A stretch of DNA of 64,000 bases from Stappia sp. (GTDB lineage Bacteria; Pseudomonadota; Alphaproteobacteria; Rhizobiales; Stappiaceae): NCBI GenBank assembly GCA_002722295.1, contig PBLF01000020.1, positions 124,388 through 188,387 on the forward strand, in the 5' to 3' direction. Below are positions 50,846-59,274 of this stretch, one piece after another; the first letter of the stretch is position 1, and the number at the start of each line of letters is the position of its first letter. A model generated the notes under the pieces. The model was given only the letters and a program-made list of their open reading frames with translations. It had not been told where the DNA came from and made no database searches. The translations under genes were made by a program, and so were the position numbers.

Positions 50846-52066
50846 ATGTTCTGGAAATCACGAGGGAGCGGGATGCCGACGCGCGAGGACGTTCTGAAGG
50901 AGCTTTCCAAGGTCAAGGGACCCGACCTGGAGGGAGACATCGTTTCGCTGGGGCTGGTGTCCGAGGTCTTCATTTCCGAGGGGCGGGTGATCTTCTCGAT
51001 TACGGTTCCCGCCGAACGGGCCCAGGAACTGGAACCGCTGCGACAGGCCGCCGAGCGCGTGGTGGCGAAAATGCCGGGTGTCGAAAAGGCACTGGTGGCG
51101 CTGACATCCGAGCGCAAGGGCGGCGGGGGGCAGCCGCAGCAGGCCCAGCCTGTGCGTCCGGCGCCCGCGGCGGGCGATGCCGGCAGCGTTCCCCCGCCCA
51201 TGCAGGCGCGAGGAGCGGGGGCTGGCGCGAAGGCGGGCGGCTCAACGGCGAAGCCCGGCGTTCCAGGGGTGAAGTCGATCATTGCCGTGGCCTCGGGCAA
51301 GGGCGGTGTCGGCAAGTCCACGACCACCTGCAACCTGGCGCTTGCCTTGCAGGCCAACGGGTTGAAGGTCGGCGTTCTGGACGCCGACATCTACGGCCCG
51401 TCCATCCCCCGGCTTTTCCATGTCACCGGGCGCCCTGAACCCGTATCGGGCCGTATTCTGAAGCCGCTTGAAGGCTATGGCATCAAGGTGATGTCCATGG
51501 GGTTCCTCGTGGATGAGGAAACGCCCATGATCTGGCGTGGTCCCATGGTGATATCGGCCATCACGCAGATGCTGCGTGAAGTGGAGTGGGGTGATCTCGA
51601 CGTTCTGGTGGTCGACATGCCGCCGGGCACGGGCGACGCGCAGCTTACCATGGCGCAAAACGTGCCGCTGGCCGGTGCCGTGATTGTTTCGACGCCGCAG
51701 GACCTTGCGCTTATCGATGCGCGCAAGGGGCTGAACATGTTCCGCAAGGTGGATGTCCCGCTTCTCGGGATTATCGAGAACATGAGCTATTTCCTGTGCC
51801 CCGACTGCGGAAATCGCCATGACATCTTCGGTCACGGCGGCGCGCGCACGGAGGCCGAGCGTCTGGGGGTTCCGTTCCTCGGCGAAGTTCCGCTCGACAT
51901 GGAAATCCGCGAGACTTCCGATGCGGGCACGCCGGTGACGGTATCCGCGCCCGATGGCCCGCATGCGCGCATCTACCGCGATATCGCGACCAAGGTTCAG
52001 GCCGAGATCGAACGCAACCGGGAAGATGGGCATCGCGCAGCGCCGAATATCGTGATCGAGAGCTGA
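50846..52066 (+). CDS. Iron-sulfur cluster carrier Mrp/ApbC
   Basis: A 406-residue P-loop protein. An N-terminal MIP18/DUF59 domain (VLKELSKVKGPDLEGDIVSL) is joined by a Gly/Ala/Pro-rich linker to an Mrp/NBP35 ATPase with Walker A AVASGKGGVGKSTTT, VVDMPPGTGDAQLTM and the cluster-binding YFLCPDCGNRHDIFG. It holds and delivers [4Fe-4S] clusters, which the Fe-S-rich formate dehydrogenase next door would need. ATG 50846 follows AGGA; ATG 50873 is an alternative. A strong terminator follows. Confidence 0.92.
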   Translation: MFWKSRGSGMPTREDVLKELSKVKGPDLEGDIVSLGLVSEVFISEGRVIFSITVPAERAQELEPLRQAAERVVAKMPGVEKALVALTSERKGGGGQPQQAQPVRPAPAAGDAGSVPPPMQARGAGAGAKAGGSTAKPGVPGVKSIIAVASGKGGVGKSTTTCNLALALQANGLKVGVLDADIYGPSIPRLFHVTGRPEPVSGRILKPLEGYGIKVMSMGFLVDEETPMIWRGPMVISAITQMLREVEWGDLDVLVVDMPPGTGDAQLTMAQNVPLAGAVIVSTPQDLALIDARKGLNMFRKVDVPLLGIIENMSYFLCPDCGNRHDIFGHGGARTEAERLGVPFLGEVPLDMEIRETSDAGTPVTVSAPDGPHARIYRDIATKVQAEIERNREDGHRAAPNIVIES

Positions 52067-52103
52067 GACGTCGGTTTCCGACAAAGTCGTACGAGAGAAG
52101 ATT

Positions 52104-52152
52104 GAACGCCCGCTGTCGGGTGCCTGTTCCAGGTGGCCGACAGCGGGCGTTC
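52104..52152 (+). terminator. Long hairpin terminator after mrp
   Basis: GAACGCCCGCTGTCGG (52104-52119) and its exact complement (52137-52152) make a perfect 16-bp stem with a 17-base loop, 37 bases after the mrp stop. The T-tail is poor (GCGTTTGCG), but the stem is the strongest in the window. Confidence 0.75.
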
Positions 52153-52297
52153 GCGTTTGCGTGAGGCGAGACCGGCGCGAAGTGACTTTTAAACCTGAGA
52201 GATTCTGTCCGATTTGCTCTGTCGGCGTGTGTTTCCCGGGCACTACCGCGAAAATCGCGAATGTCTGAACGGAGTGGTTACCAACCTAGATCGGGTG

Positions 52298-52314
52298 ATT
52301 GTGCGGTGCACAAT
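52298..52314. promoter_or_regulatory. Palindromic operator candidate upstream of the formate dehydrogenase operon
   Basis: ATTGTGC-GGT-GCACAAT is a perfect 7+3+7 inverted repeat. It lies in the 328-base AT-enriched gap (52153-52480) between the mrp terminator and the operon's first gene, where the promoter must be; no other gene is seen there. The regulator is not known: CRP/FNR, GntR and LysR types all use dyads of this size, and none is encoded next to it. Confidence 0.5.
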
Positions 52315-52480
52315 GTGGCTTGCCTAGCTGGGACTGTTTCTCGTGTTGTTTTGTGATTTTTTGTTCGTCAAATAACTGTTTTCATGGACGAAAAAAGGTT
52401 TTTGACGTTGGCGTTGCAGCACGGAAAGCGTTTGCCGCAACGGCATAGGACCGGTTATTCTGACAATGAGGGAGAATTGC

Positions 52481-53170
52481 ATGACGGCAGGCAGCGATGT
52501 CCGTTCGGCAAAGGCCGTTTCGGGCGCGGTCGACAATACGATGGGCCATGGTGGCGCGAGCCTTCCGCCGATAGGCGGGGAGGATCGTGCCCGTGCGACG
52601 CTTTATGGCCTTCTGGCGAGTTCACTGGAAGCGCCGGTCGGCTCCGAGTGGCTTTCCGTCGTTAGTGCCCTTGAAGGCGCCGAAGGTGATGTCGGCATGG
52701 CGCTCGCCGATGTTGTCCGCCTGGCCCGCGAAGCCGATCCTGCCCGTCTGGCCCGCGATTACCACGACCTCTTCATCGGCGTTGGACGCGGTGAGCTCAT
52801 TCCCTATGGATCGTTCTACCTTACCGGCTTTTTGAACGAAAAGCCGCTTGCGAGGTTGCGCGCGGAAATGCGGCGCCTCGGCATTGAGCGTGATCCCGAG
52901 GTGAAGGAGCCGGAAGACCACATCGCCGCCGAGTGCCAGATCATGGCGGGGCTGATCCTGGGAGACTTCGGCTCAGGGGCGGAGGGTGATGCGTCGACCT
53001 TCTTCCGGGACCACCTGGGAATCTGGGCTCCGTATTTCTTCCGCGATCTTGCCGCCACGTCCGTTGGTGACCTCTATCCGGCGATCGGCCGGCTCGGTGT
53101 GTCCTTCATGGCGATCGAGGCGGACCTGAACACGATATTCGAAGACGAGGGAGCGGCTCGGGCCACCTGA
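52481..53170 (+). CDS. TorD/DmsD-family chaperone for formate dehydrogenase
   Basis: A 229-residue all-helical chaperone: RARATLYGLLASSLEAPVGS, then YHDLFIGVGRGELIPYGSFY and KEPEDHIAAECQIMAGLIL, the usual TorD signature. Such proteins bind the Tat signal peptide and fold the Mo enzyme before export. ATG 52481 has GAGGGAG upstream. It is first in the plus-strand fdh operon, 113 bases before the small Tat protein. Confidence 0.92.
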   Translation: MTAGSDVRSAKAVSGAVDNTMGHGGASLPPIGGEDRARATLYGLLASSLEAPVGSEWLSVVSALEGAEGDVGMALADVVRLAREADPARLARDYHDLFIGVGRGELIPYGSFYLTGFLNEKPLARLRAEMRRLGIERDPEVKEPEDHIAAECQIMAGLILGDFGSGAEGDASTFFRDHLGIWAPYFFRDLAATSVGDLYPAIGRLGVSFMAIEADLNTIFEDEGAARAT

Positions 53171-53283
53171 TCCGTTCTCACACAGACGCCGCGCCGGGAA
53201 GTTCCAGGTGCGGCGACCAGACTGAACAACCGGCGTGGTCGAGGCCAGACAGTGGCGACCGGGCCGAGCATGAGGAGAGAAGC

Positions 53284-53475
53284 ATGAAACGCAAGGACAC
53301 GGCCGTGGAAGCCGATCGCCGCAGCTTTCTCAAGCTCGCGGGCCTCGGTGCGGCGGCGGCGCCGATGACGCTTGTGGCCGGAGGTGCCGAGGCGGCCGAG
53401 GCCCCGTCCGAGAAGGCGGCGGGCTACCGCGAGACGGATCACGTGAAGCGAGCCTACGAGACGGCGCGCTTCTGA
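53284..53475 (+). CDS. Small twin-arginine formate dehydrogenase-region protein
   Basis: A 63-residue protein that is mostly a Tat signal: EADRRSFLKLAGLGAAAAPM, then a short tail GYRETDHVKRAYETARF. It matches the 'formate dehydrogenase region TAT target' type (TIGR02811 by recall). It may be a small periplasmic subunit or a chaperone partner. It lies 111 bases before fdhA, with GAGGAGAGAAGC upstream of the start. Confidence 0.88.
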   Translation: MKRKDTAVEADRRSFLKLAGLGAAAAPMTLVAGGAEAAEAPSEKAAGYRETDHVKRAYETARF

Positions 53476-53586
53476 TCGACTGATGATGCCGTGCGCCGGC
53501 TGGTCCGGCGCGGTGGCCCAGACAATTCAAACAGGACGTCGGTGCGGGTAAGGCCCTGGCCGCCGGCGGATCGAGGGAGAAACGGG

Positions 53587-56568
53587 ATGCTGAGGAAGAA
53601 GACGAGCTCCGTCGCCAGCCGAACGCGGCTTGCCTCCGCCATCGAGGCGATGGGCGCCAGCGCGATGGACCGTCGCGCGTTCCTGCGTCGCTCGGGTCTT
53701 GCCGCCGGCGGTCTCGCCGCGGCCGGCACCCTGACGGGCGGAATGGTTCGCAAGGCGAAAGCCGCCGGTCCTACGGCTGCGACGGCAGAGATCAAGAAGA
53801 CCGTCTGCACGCATTGCTCGGTCGGCTGCACGGTGCTGGCCGAGGTGCAGGACGGTGTTTGGACCGGGCAGGAGCCCGGTTTCGACAGCCCGTTCAACCT
53901 GGGGTCTCATTGTGCGAAGGGCGCGTCCGTGCGTGAGCACGCTCATGGCGAGCGGCGGCTCAAGTACCCGACCAAGCTCGTGAACGGCAAGTGGGAGCGG
54001 GTGTCCTGGGAGCAGGCGATCAACGAGATCGGCGACCAGATGATGAAGATCCGCGACGAAAGCGGACCCGACAGCGTCTACTGGCTCGGTTCCGCCAAGC
54101 ACTCCAACGAGCAGGCCTATCTTGTCCGCAAGTTCGCCGCCTTCTGGGGGACGAACAACGTCGACCATCAGGCGCGTATCTGTCACTCGACCACGGTCGC
54201 GGGTGTTGCCAACACCTGGGGCTACGGCGCGATGACGAACTCCTACAACGACATCCATAATTCCAAGGCGATCCTGATCATCGGCGGCAACCCCGCCGAG
54301 GCGCATCCGGTTTCCCTTCTGCACGTCCTCAAGGCGAAGGAAGAGAACAATGCGCCGCTGATCGTCTGTGATCCGCGCTTCACGCGCACCGCGGCGCACG
54401 CGAGCGAGTATGTCCGGTTTCGTCCGGGCTCCGACGTCGCGCTCGTCTGGGGCATCCTCTGGCATATCTTCGAGAATGGCTGGGAGGACAAGGAGTTCAT
54501 CCGCCAGCGTGTCTGGGGCATGGACGAGATCAAGACCGAGGTCGCCAACTGGACGCCCGACGAGGTCGAGCGTGTCACCGGCGTTCCGGGCTCGCAGCTC
54601 AAGCGCGTCGCGCGCACGCTGGCCAACAACCGTCCGGGCACGCTGATCTGGTGCATGGGCGGGACCCAGCACACCAACGGCAACAACAACACCCGTGCCT
54701 ACTGTGCGCTGCAGCTCGCGCTCGGCAACATGGGCAAGGCCGGTGGCGGCACCAACATCTTCCGTGGTCATGACAATGTGCAGGGCGCGACGGACCTTGG
54801 TGTCCTCGCCGACACGCTGCCTGGCTACTATGGCCTGTCCAAGGGGTCCTGGGGGCATTGGGCGCGCGTTTGGGACGTTTCCTTCGACAACCTTGCCGGC
54901 CGTTTCGCGACCATGAAGAAGCCGGACGGCTCGGATCGCGAGATGATGTTCGAGACCGGCATCCCGGTGTCGCGCTGGATCGACGGCGTGCTGGAGGACA
55001 AGGAAAACCTCGTCCAGCCGGACAACACCCGCGCGATGGTCTTCTGGGGCCATGCCCCGAACTCGCAGACCCGTTTGCCGGACATGAAGCGGGCGATGGA
55101 GAAGCTTGATCTTCTCGTCATCATGGACCCGTTCCCGACGATGTCGGCGATCATGCATGACCGCAAGGACGGCGTGTATCTCCTGCCGGCGACGACCCAG
55201 TTCGAGACCTACGGGTCGGTGACGGCGTCCAACCGGTCGATCCAGTGGCGCGAGAAGGTCGTGGAGCCCCTGTTCGAGTCGAAGCCCGACCATGTCATCG
55301 CCTATCTGCTGGCGAAGAAGTTCGGCTTCGCGGAAGACCTCTTCAAGAACATCGAGGTCAATGGCGAAGAGCCGCTCATCGAGGACCTGACCCGCGAGTT
55401 CAACCGGGGCATGTGGACCATCGGCTACACCGGGCAGTCGCCGGAACGCCTCAAGCTCCACATGGAGAACCAGCACACGTTCGACCGCACCACGCTGCGC
55501 GCGCGCGGCGGCCCGGCCGACGGCGACTTCTACGGCATGCCGTGGCCGTGCTGGGGAACCGCGGAGATGAACCATCCCGGCTCGGCCGTTCTCTACGATA
55601 CCTCGCTTCCCGTCGCCGAAGGCGGCATGGGCTTCCGGGCCCGCTTCGGCGTCGAGCGCAATGGGGACAACCTGCTCGCCGAGGGCTCCTGGCCCGTGGG
55701 ATCGGAGATCGAGGACGGGTATCCCGAGTTCACCATGGCCATGCTGATCAAGCTTGGCTGGGACAAGGACCTCACGCCCTACGAGCGCCAGACGATCGAG
55801 TGGGTCGCGGGAATGCGTGATGCTCGTCCGTCTTCGGAAGAGGTCGGCGAGACCTCCCAGACAGGCGACATGCCGTCCGACTACGACGAGAAGGTTGGCG
55901 GCGTGAACTGGAAGACCGACCTGTCCGGCGGTATCCAGCGCGTTGCGATCGCACACGGTTGCGCCCCCTACGGCAACGCCAAGGCCCGTGTGGTCGTGTG
56001 GACCTTCCCTGATCCGGTGCCGCTGCACCGCGAGCCGCTTTACACGGTTCGCCGTGACCTGCTCGACAAGTATGCGACCTACGAGGACAAGACCTTCTGG
56101 CGTGTCCCGACCCGCTACGAGTCGATCCAGAAAACGGACTATTCCAAGGACTTCCCGATCATTCTCACCTCGGGACGCTTGGTGGAATACGAAGGTGGCG
56201 GCGACGAAACCCGCTCCAACCCGTGGCTGGCGGAGCTGCAGCAGGACATGTTCATCGAGGTCAACACCCGGGATGCCAACGATCTGGGCGTCCGCGATGG
56301 CGAGATGGTCTGGGTGCACGGTCCCGAAGGCGGCAAGGTCAAGGTGATGGCGATGGTGACCGAACGTGTCGGCACCGGCGTTGCCTTCATGCCGTTCCAC
56401 TTCGGCGGTCACTGGCAGGGCGAGGATCAGCGCAGCAAGTACCCGAAGGGCGCCGATCCATACGTGCTCGGCGAGGCGACGAACACCGCCCAGACCTACG
56501 GCTACGACAGCGTCACCCAGATGCAGGAAACCAAGGCCACGCTTTGCCGCATCGAGCGCATCGGCTGA
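53587..56568 (+). CDS. fdhA: Formate dehydrogenase, molybdenum catalytic subunit
   Basis: A 993-residue Mo-bisMGD enzyme. The Tat motif DRRAFLRRSGLAAGG is at residues 28-42. The [4Fe-4S] site starts at Cys74, Cys77 and Cys81 (VCTHCSVGC) and ends in GSHCAKG. The Mo ligand is Cys199 (codon TGT at 54181-54183) in ARICHSTTVAG, where E. coli FdnG has selenocysteine. The following His and GAMTNSYNDI are also conserved. The C-terminal molybdopterin dinucleotide domain holds ILTSGRLVEYEGGGDE and VAFMPFHFGGHW. It oxidises formate in the periplasm. ATG 53587 follows GAGGGAG; no selenocysteine insertion is needed. Confidence 0.95.
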   Translation: MLRKKTSSVASRTRLASAIEAMGASAMDRRAFLRRSGLAAGGLAAAGTLTGGMVRKAKAAGPTAATAEIKKTVCTHCSVGCTVLAEVQDGVWTGQEPGFDSPFNLGSHCAKGASVREHAHGERRLKYPTKLVNGKWERVSWEQAINEIGDQMMKIRDESGPDSVYWLGSAKHSNEQAYLVRKFAAFWGTNNVDHQARICHSTTVAGVANTWGYGAMTNSYNDIHNSKAILIIGGNPAEAHPVSLLHVLKAKEENNAPLIVCDPRFTRTAAHASEYVRFRPGSDVALVWGILWHIFENGWEDKEFIRQRVWGMDEIKTEVANWTPDEVERVTGVPGSQLKRVARTLANNRPGTLIWCMGGTQHTNGNNNTRAYCALQLALGNMGKAGGGTNIFRGHDNVQGATDLGVLADTLPGYYGLSKGSWGHWARVWDVSFDNLAGRFATMKKPDGSDREMMFETGIPVSRWIDGVLEDKENLVQPDNTRAMVFWGHAPNSQTRLPDMKRAMEKLDLLVIMDPFPTMSAIMHDRKDGVYLLPATTQFETYGSVTASNRSIQWREKVVEPLFESKPDHVIAYLLAKKFGFAEDLFKNIEVNGEEPLIEDLTREFNRGMWTIGYTGQSPERLKLHMENQHTFDRTTLRARGGPADGDFYGMPWPCWGTAEMNHPGSAVLYDTSLPVAEGGMGFRARFGVERNGDNLLAEGSWPVGSEIEDGYPEFTMAMLIKLGWDKDLTPYERQTIEWVAGMRDARPSSEEVGETSQTGDMPSDYDEKVGGVNWKTDLSGGIQRVAIAHGCAPYGNAKARVVVWTFPDPVPLHREPLYTVRRDLLDKYATYEDKTFWRVPTRYESIQKTDYSKDFPIILTSGRLVEYEGGGDETRSNPWLAELQQDMFIEVNTRDANDLGVRDGEMVWVHGPEGGKVKVMAMVTERVGTGVAFMPFHFGGHWQGEDQRSKYPKGADPYVLGEATNTAQTYGYDSVTQMQETKATLCRIERIG

Positions 56569-56586
56569 GGCTTGACACATATGGCC

Positions 56587-56620
56587 GCCCGCGGCCGGCG
56601 AAGCAGCCTTCGCCGCGGGC
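56587..56620 (+). other. Intercistronic hairpin fdhA-fdhB
   Basis: GCCCGCGG pairs with CCGCGGGC (8 bp), with a 4-base bulge, then CGAAG/CTTCG and loop CAGC. It lies 18 bases after the fdhA stop, before fdhB. It has no T-run, so it more likely stabilises or processes the mRNA to set subunit ratios. Confidence 0.4.
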
Positions 56621-56651
56621 CCGAGCCTCAGGAAAATGACGAGGAGAGATC

Positions 56652-57251
56652 ATGGCACGGATGAAATTCCTCTGTGACGCCGAGCGCTGCATCGAGTGCA
56701 ACGCATGCGTCACCGCCTGCAAGAACGAGCATGAGGTGCCGTGGGGCATCAATCGCCGCCGGGTCGTCACCATCAATGACGGCAAGCCGGGCGAACGCTC
56801 CATTTCGGTTGCCTGCATGCACTGTTCCGACGCGCCCTGCATGGCCGTCTGCCCGGTGGATTGCTTCTACCAGACCGAGGAGGGCGTGGTCCTTCACTCC
56901 AAGGACCTTTGCATCGGCTGCGGTTACTGTTTCTACGCGTGCCCCTTTGGCGCGCCGCAGTATCCTCAGGCCGGCAACTTCGGTTCACGCGGCAAGATGG
57001 ACAAGTGCACCTTCTGCGCCGGTGGCCCGGAGGCCGACAACTCTTCGGCCGAATACGCCAAGTACGGCCGTAACCGTCTCGCGGAGGGCAAACTGCCGCT
57101 CTGTGCCGAGATGTGCTCGACCAAGGCCCTTCTTGCCGGTGACGGCGACGTCGTGTCGTCGATCTACCGCGAGCGCATTGTTGCCCGCGGGTTCGGCTCG
57201 GGTGCCTGGGGCTGGGGCACTGCCTATGAGCAGAAGGCTGGCAATATCTGA
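56652..57251 (+). CDS. fdhB: Formate dehydrogenase iron-sulfur (beta) subunit
   Basis: A 199-residue protein with four ferredoxin-like cysteine clusters: CDAERCIECNACVTACKNEH, CMHCSDAPCMAVCPVDC, CIGCGYCFYACPFG, and CTFCAGG with CAEMCSTKALLAG. It carries electrons from the Mo subunit to cytochrome b. It lacks the C-terminal membrane anchor helix of E. coli FdnH, so it is docked by the other subunits. GACGAGGAGAG precedes ATG 56652. Confidence 0.94.
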   Translation: MARMKFLCDAERCIECNACVTACKNEHEVPWGINRRRVVTINDGKPGERSISVACMHCSDAPCMAVCPVDCFYQTEEGVVLHSKDLCIGCGYCFYACPFGAPQYPQAGNFGSRGKMDKCTFCAGGPEADNSSAEYAKYGRNRLAEGKLPLCAEMCSTKALLAGDGDVVSSIYRERIVARGFGSGAWGWGTAYEQKAGNI

Positions 57252-57332
57252 ATGTGACAGCCCGCGCTCAAGGGAAGAGCCCAGGGACGGACGGGCCTTT
57301 TCTGACCGGATGCAGGCCAGCATGGCCGCAAG

Positions 57333-57364
57333 ACAGGGATGTCCGGGACACCGGGCATCCCTGT
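57333..57364 (+). other. Intercistronic hairpin after fdhB
   Basis: ACAGGGATGTCCGG (57333-57346) pairs with CCGGGCATCCCTGT (57351-57364) over 14 bp with a single G-T wobble and a GACA loop. There is no T-tail. It lies between fdhB and the small lipoprotein gene and could partially stop transcription or protect the upstream mRNA. Confidence 0.5.
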
Positions 57365-57423
57365 GGCGCAGGCAGGCGGGGTTCCCCGGCGGGCGCCGGG
57401 CGACATGAAGCAGGAGCATTGAT

Positions 57424-57621
57424 GTGAGATCCGCACGTGCAGGATGGGGCGCCCTGGCCATATCGGCGATCGTCCTGGCGCTGGTGCCGGGATGTCGGGA
57501 GGACGAGCAGAACCGACCGTTGCATCTTGAGAAAGGCGTCTACCAAGGCAAGGCGGATAGCCCGCTGACGGATGAGGAACGCCGCGAACTGCGCCACCGC
57601 GGTCTGCGCCAGCAGTTCTGA
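57424..57621 (+). CDS. Small lipoprotein in the formate dehydrogenase operon
   Basis: A 65-residue protein starting at GTG 57424, since the overlapping ATG at 57422 is followed by a stop. The lipobox is LALVPGC, with Cys24. A short polar mature part (KGVYQGKADSPLTDEERREL) follows. It lies between fdhB and fdhC. I know no function; conserved position suggests an envelope accessory role in the complex. Confidence 0.75.
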   Translation: MRSARAGWGALAISAIVLALVPGCREDEQNRPLHLEKGVYQGKADSPLTDEERRELRHRGLRQQF

Positions 57622-57665
57622 CCTGAACGGCAAGCCCGGGTGCATGCCCGGAGAGGAGCAAGAGA

Positions 57666-58853
57666 ATGTCCGGACTTTCGATCCCGGGGCATGGCCTGTT
57701 GCAGGCGGTACGCCGTTTCGCCGAGTCCGGCGTGAGGCGTTGCCGTCCCGCCGTGCTCGCCCTTTGCCTCGGTGCGGTTCTTGGCGGCCCGTTGGCTGCG
57801 AGCGGGCCCGTGCTGGCCCAACAGGGTGTCGCGCAGGAAATCCCGAGCGAGAACCCGGTGCAGGGACATGTCCCTGGAAACACGCTCGGGACGACTTCGG
57901 ATTCCGACCTCTGGCGTGCCGTGCGCAGCGGTGCCGCCGGCAAGGTCTCCATTCCCGACGAGAAGTCCGCGACGCTGGTGCAGTCGGAGGGTGAACTCTG
58001 GCGCGCTCTGAAGAACGGCCCGATCGCGCTTTACGGCAGTTGGGCGCTGCTCGGCATGGTCGTCATGCTCTGCCTCTTTTTCGCACTGCGTGGACGCATC
58101 CGGATCGAGCACGGCCGCTCGGATGAGACCATTACCCGCTTCGAGGCGATCGAGCGGTTCGGACATTGGCTCACCGCCGTCTCCTTCGTTGTCCTGGGAC
58201 TGACGGGCCTGAATGTCATGTACGGCCGGTATGTACTGCTGCCGGTGATCGGCCCGGACGCGTTCTCGCTGGTGACGTGGTGGGGCAAGCACCTGCACAA
58301 CTATCTGGCCTTTGCGTTCATGGCAGGCCTTGTGATGATCTTCCTGATGTGGGTGCGGCACAACATTCCCGACCGCACGGACATCAAGTGGGTGCTGCAG
58401 GCCGGCGGGCTTTTCTCAAAGCACCTTCACCCGCCGGCGAAGAAGTTCAATGCCGGTCAGAAGGTCATCTTCTGGTTGACCATCCTTGGTGGCGCCTCAA
58501 TCTCCATCTCCGGCTGGTCCTTGCTGTTTCCCTACACCACCCATTTCTTTTCCGACACGTTCGCCCTGGTGAATGCGGTGGCGGGGACGGAACTGGCGAC
58601 ACCGCTCACGGTGCTGCAGGAGCAGCAGCTCGCGACGCTTTGGCACTCGATCATGGGCGTGTTCCTAGTCTGCGTGATCATTGCCCACATCTACATCGGC
58701 TCGCTTGGCATGGAGGGGGCGGTCGATGCGATGGGCTCCGGTGAAGTCGATCTGAACTGGGCCAAGGAACACCATTCGCTCTGGGTTGAAGAAGTGCAGG
58801 CCCGCGAGGCCCGGTCGGGAGGGCAGGGGCCCTCGGCACAGCCCGCCGAGTAG
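57666..58853 (+). CDS. fdhC: Formate dehydrogenase cytochrome b (gamma) subunit
   Basis: A 395-residue membrane subunit. A secretion-signal-like N-terminus (AVLGGPLAASGPVLAQ) and a periplasmic stretch of about 70 residues (LWRAVRSGAAGKVSIPDEKS) precede a TM helix near 120, followed by the FdnI/FdoI-type four-helix cytochrome b. Haem-ligand His are in RFGHWLTAVSF, WGKHLHNYLAF and LWHSIMGVFLVCVIIAHIY. It passes electrons to quinone. The longer N-terminus compared with E. coli FdnI is common in alphaproteobacteria. Confidence 0.93.
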   Translation: MSGLSIPGHGLLQAVRRFAESGVRRCRPAVLALCLGAVLGGPLAASGPVLAQQGVAQEIPSENPVQGHVPGNTLGTTSDSDLWRAVRSGAAGKVSIPDEKSATLVQSEGELWRALKNGPIALYGSWALLGMVVMLCLFFALRGRIRIEHGRSDETITRFEAIERFGHWLTAVSFVVLGLTGLNVMYGRYVLLPVIGPDAFSLVTWWGKHLHNYLAFAFMAGLVMIFLMWVRHNIPDRTDIKWVLQAGGLFSKHLHPPAKKFNAGQKVIFWLTILGGASISISGWSLLFPYTTHFFSDTFALVNAVAGTELATPLTVLQEQQLATLWHSIMGVFLVCVIIAHIYIGSLGMEGAVDAMGSGEVDLNWAKEHHSLWVEEVQAREARSGGQGPSAQPAE

Positions 58854-58974
58854 GCGATGGGAACCTGCGTCGTTTGAAAAGTTCGGCCGGGCGCATCGTG
58901 CCCGTTGCCTTCCTGAAACGGGCGGCGGCACCGCGCGACCGGTCCGCGCCCTTCCTTGAGAGGACACCTACGCG

Positions 58975-59139
58975 ATGAAGGCTTTTGCATGTGCCGTGAT
59001 CGCCGTGGCGGTAATCGGTGTGGGGGCCGGTCTCTTCCTGTCCTACGGTCTGGACTATTCCTCCGCCACGATCTACTCGAGCGACAATCCTGGAGCTGTT
59101 CGTCTTTCACCCGGTGACGGCAAGCGCCCGGGCGAGTGA
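58975..59139 (+). CDS. 54-residue single-helix membrane peptide in the fdh operon
   Basis: ATG 58975 follows GAGAGGACACC. The product MKAFACAVIAVAVIGVGAGL continues with one hydrophobic helix and a short outside tail (YSSATIYSSDNPGAVRLSPG). Stop is TGA 59137-59139. Short one-helix proteins with an SS...YSSDNVRL-like tail occur at this place in related operons by my recollection. It may be a small structural subunit of the complex. Real because of RBS, position and composition. Confidence 0.7.
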   Translation: MKAFACAVIAVAVIGVGAGLFLSYGLDYSSATIYSSDNPGAVRLSPGDGKRPGE

Positions 59140-59274
59140 GACATGCGAGGCGCCTCTTCTCGCTCCGGAGCAAGTCCACGAGCTTCTGCCGGCGCTCCCA
59201 CCGTGTCGGCCGATTGATCGAATACCGCTTGGTCAACACAATGCTTTCAATGGTTGAAACACCGAGGCCAACTC

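Noticed and set aside
54181..54183. Possible selenocysteine in formate dehydrogenase
   Set aside because: The codon is TGT (Cys), not TGA, so no recoding is required.
53527..56580. 1017-codon open frame on the minus strand opposite fdhA
   Set aside because: It is the antisense of a well-conserved gene. The translation is Arg/Val/Gly/His-rich with no recognisable domain, a known artefact of GC-rich coding DNA.
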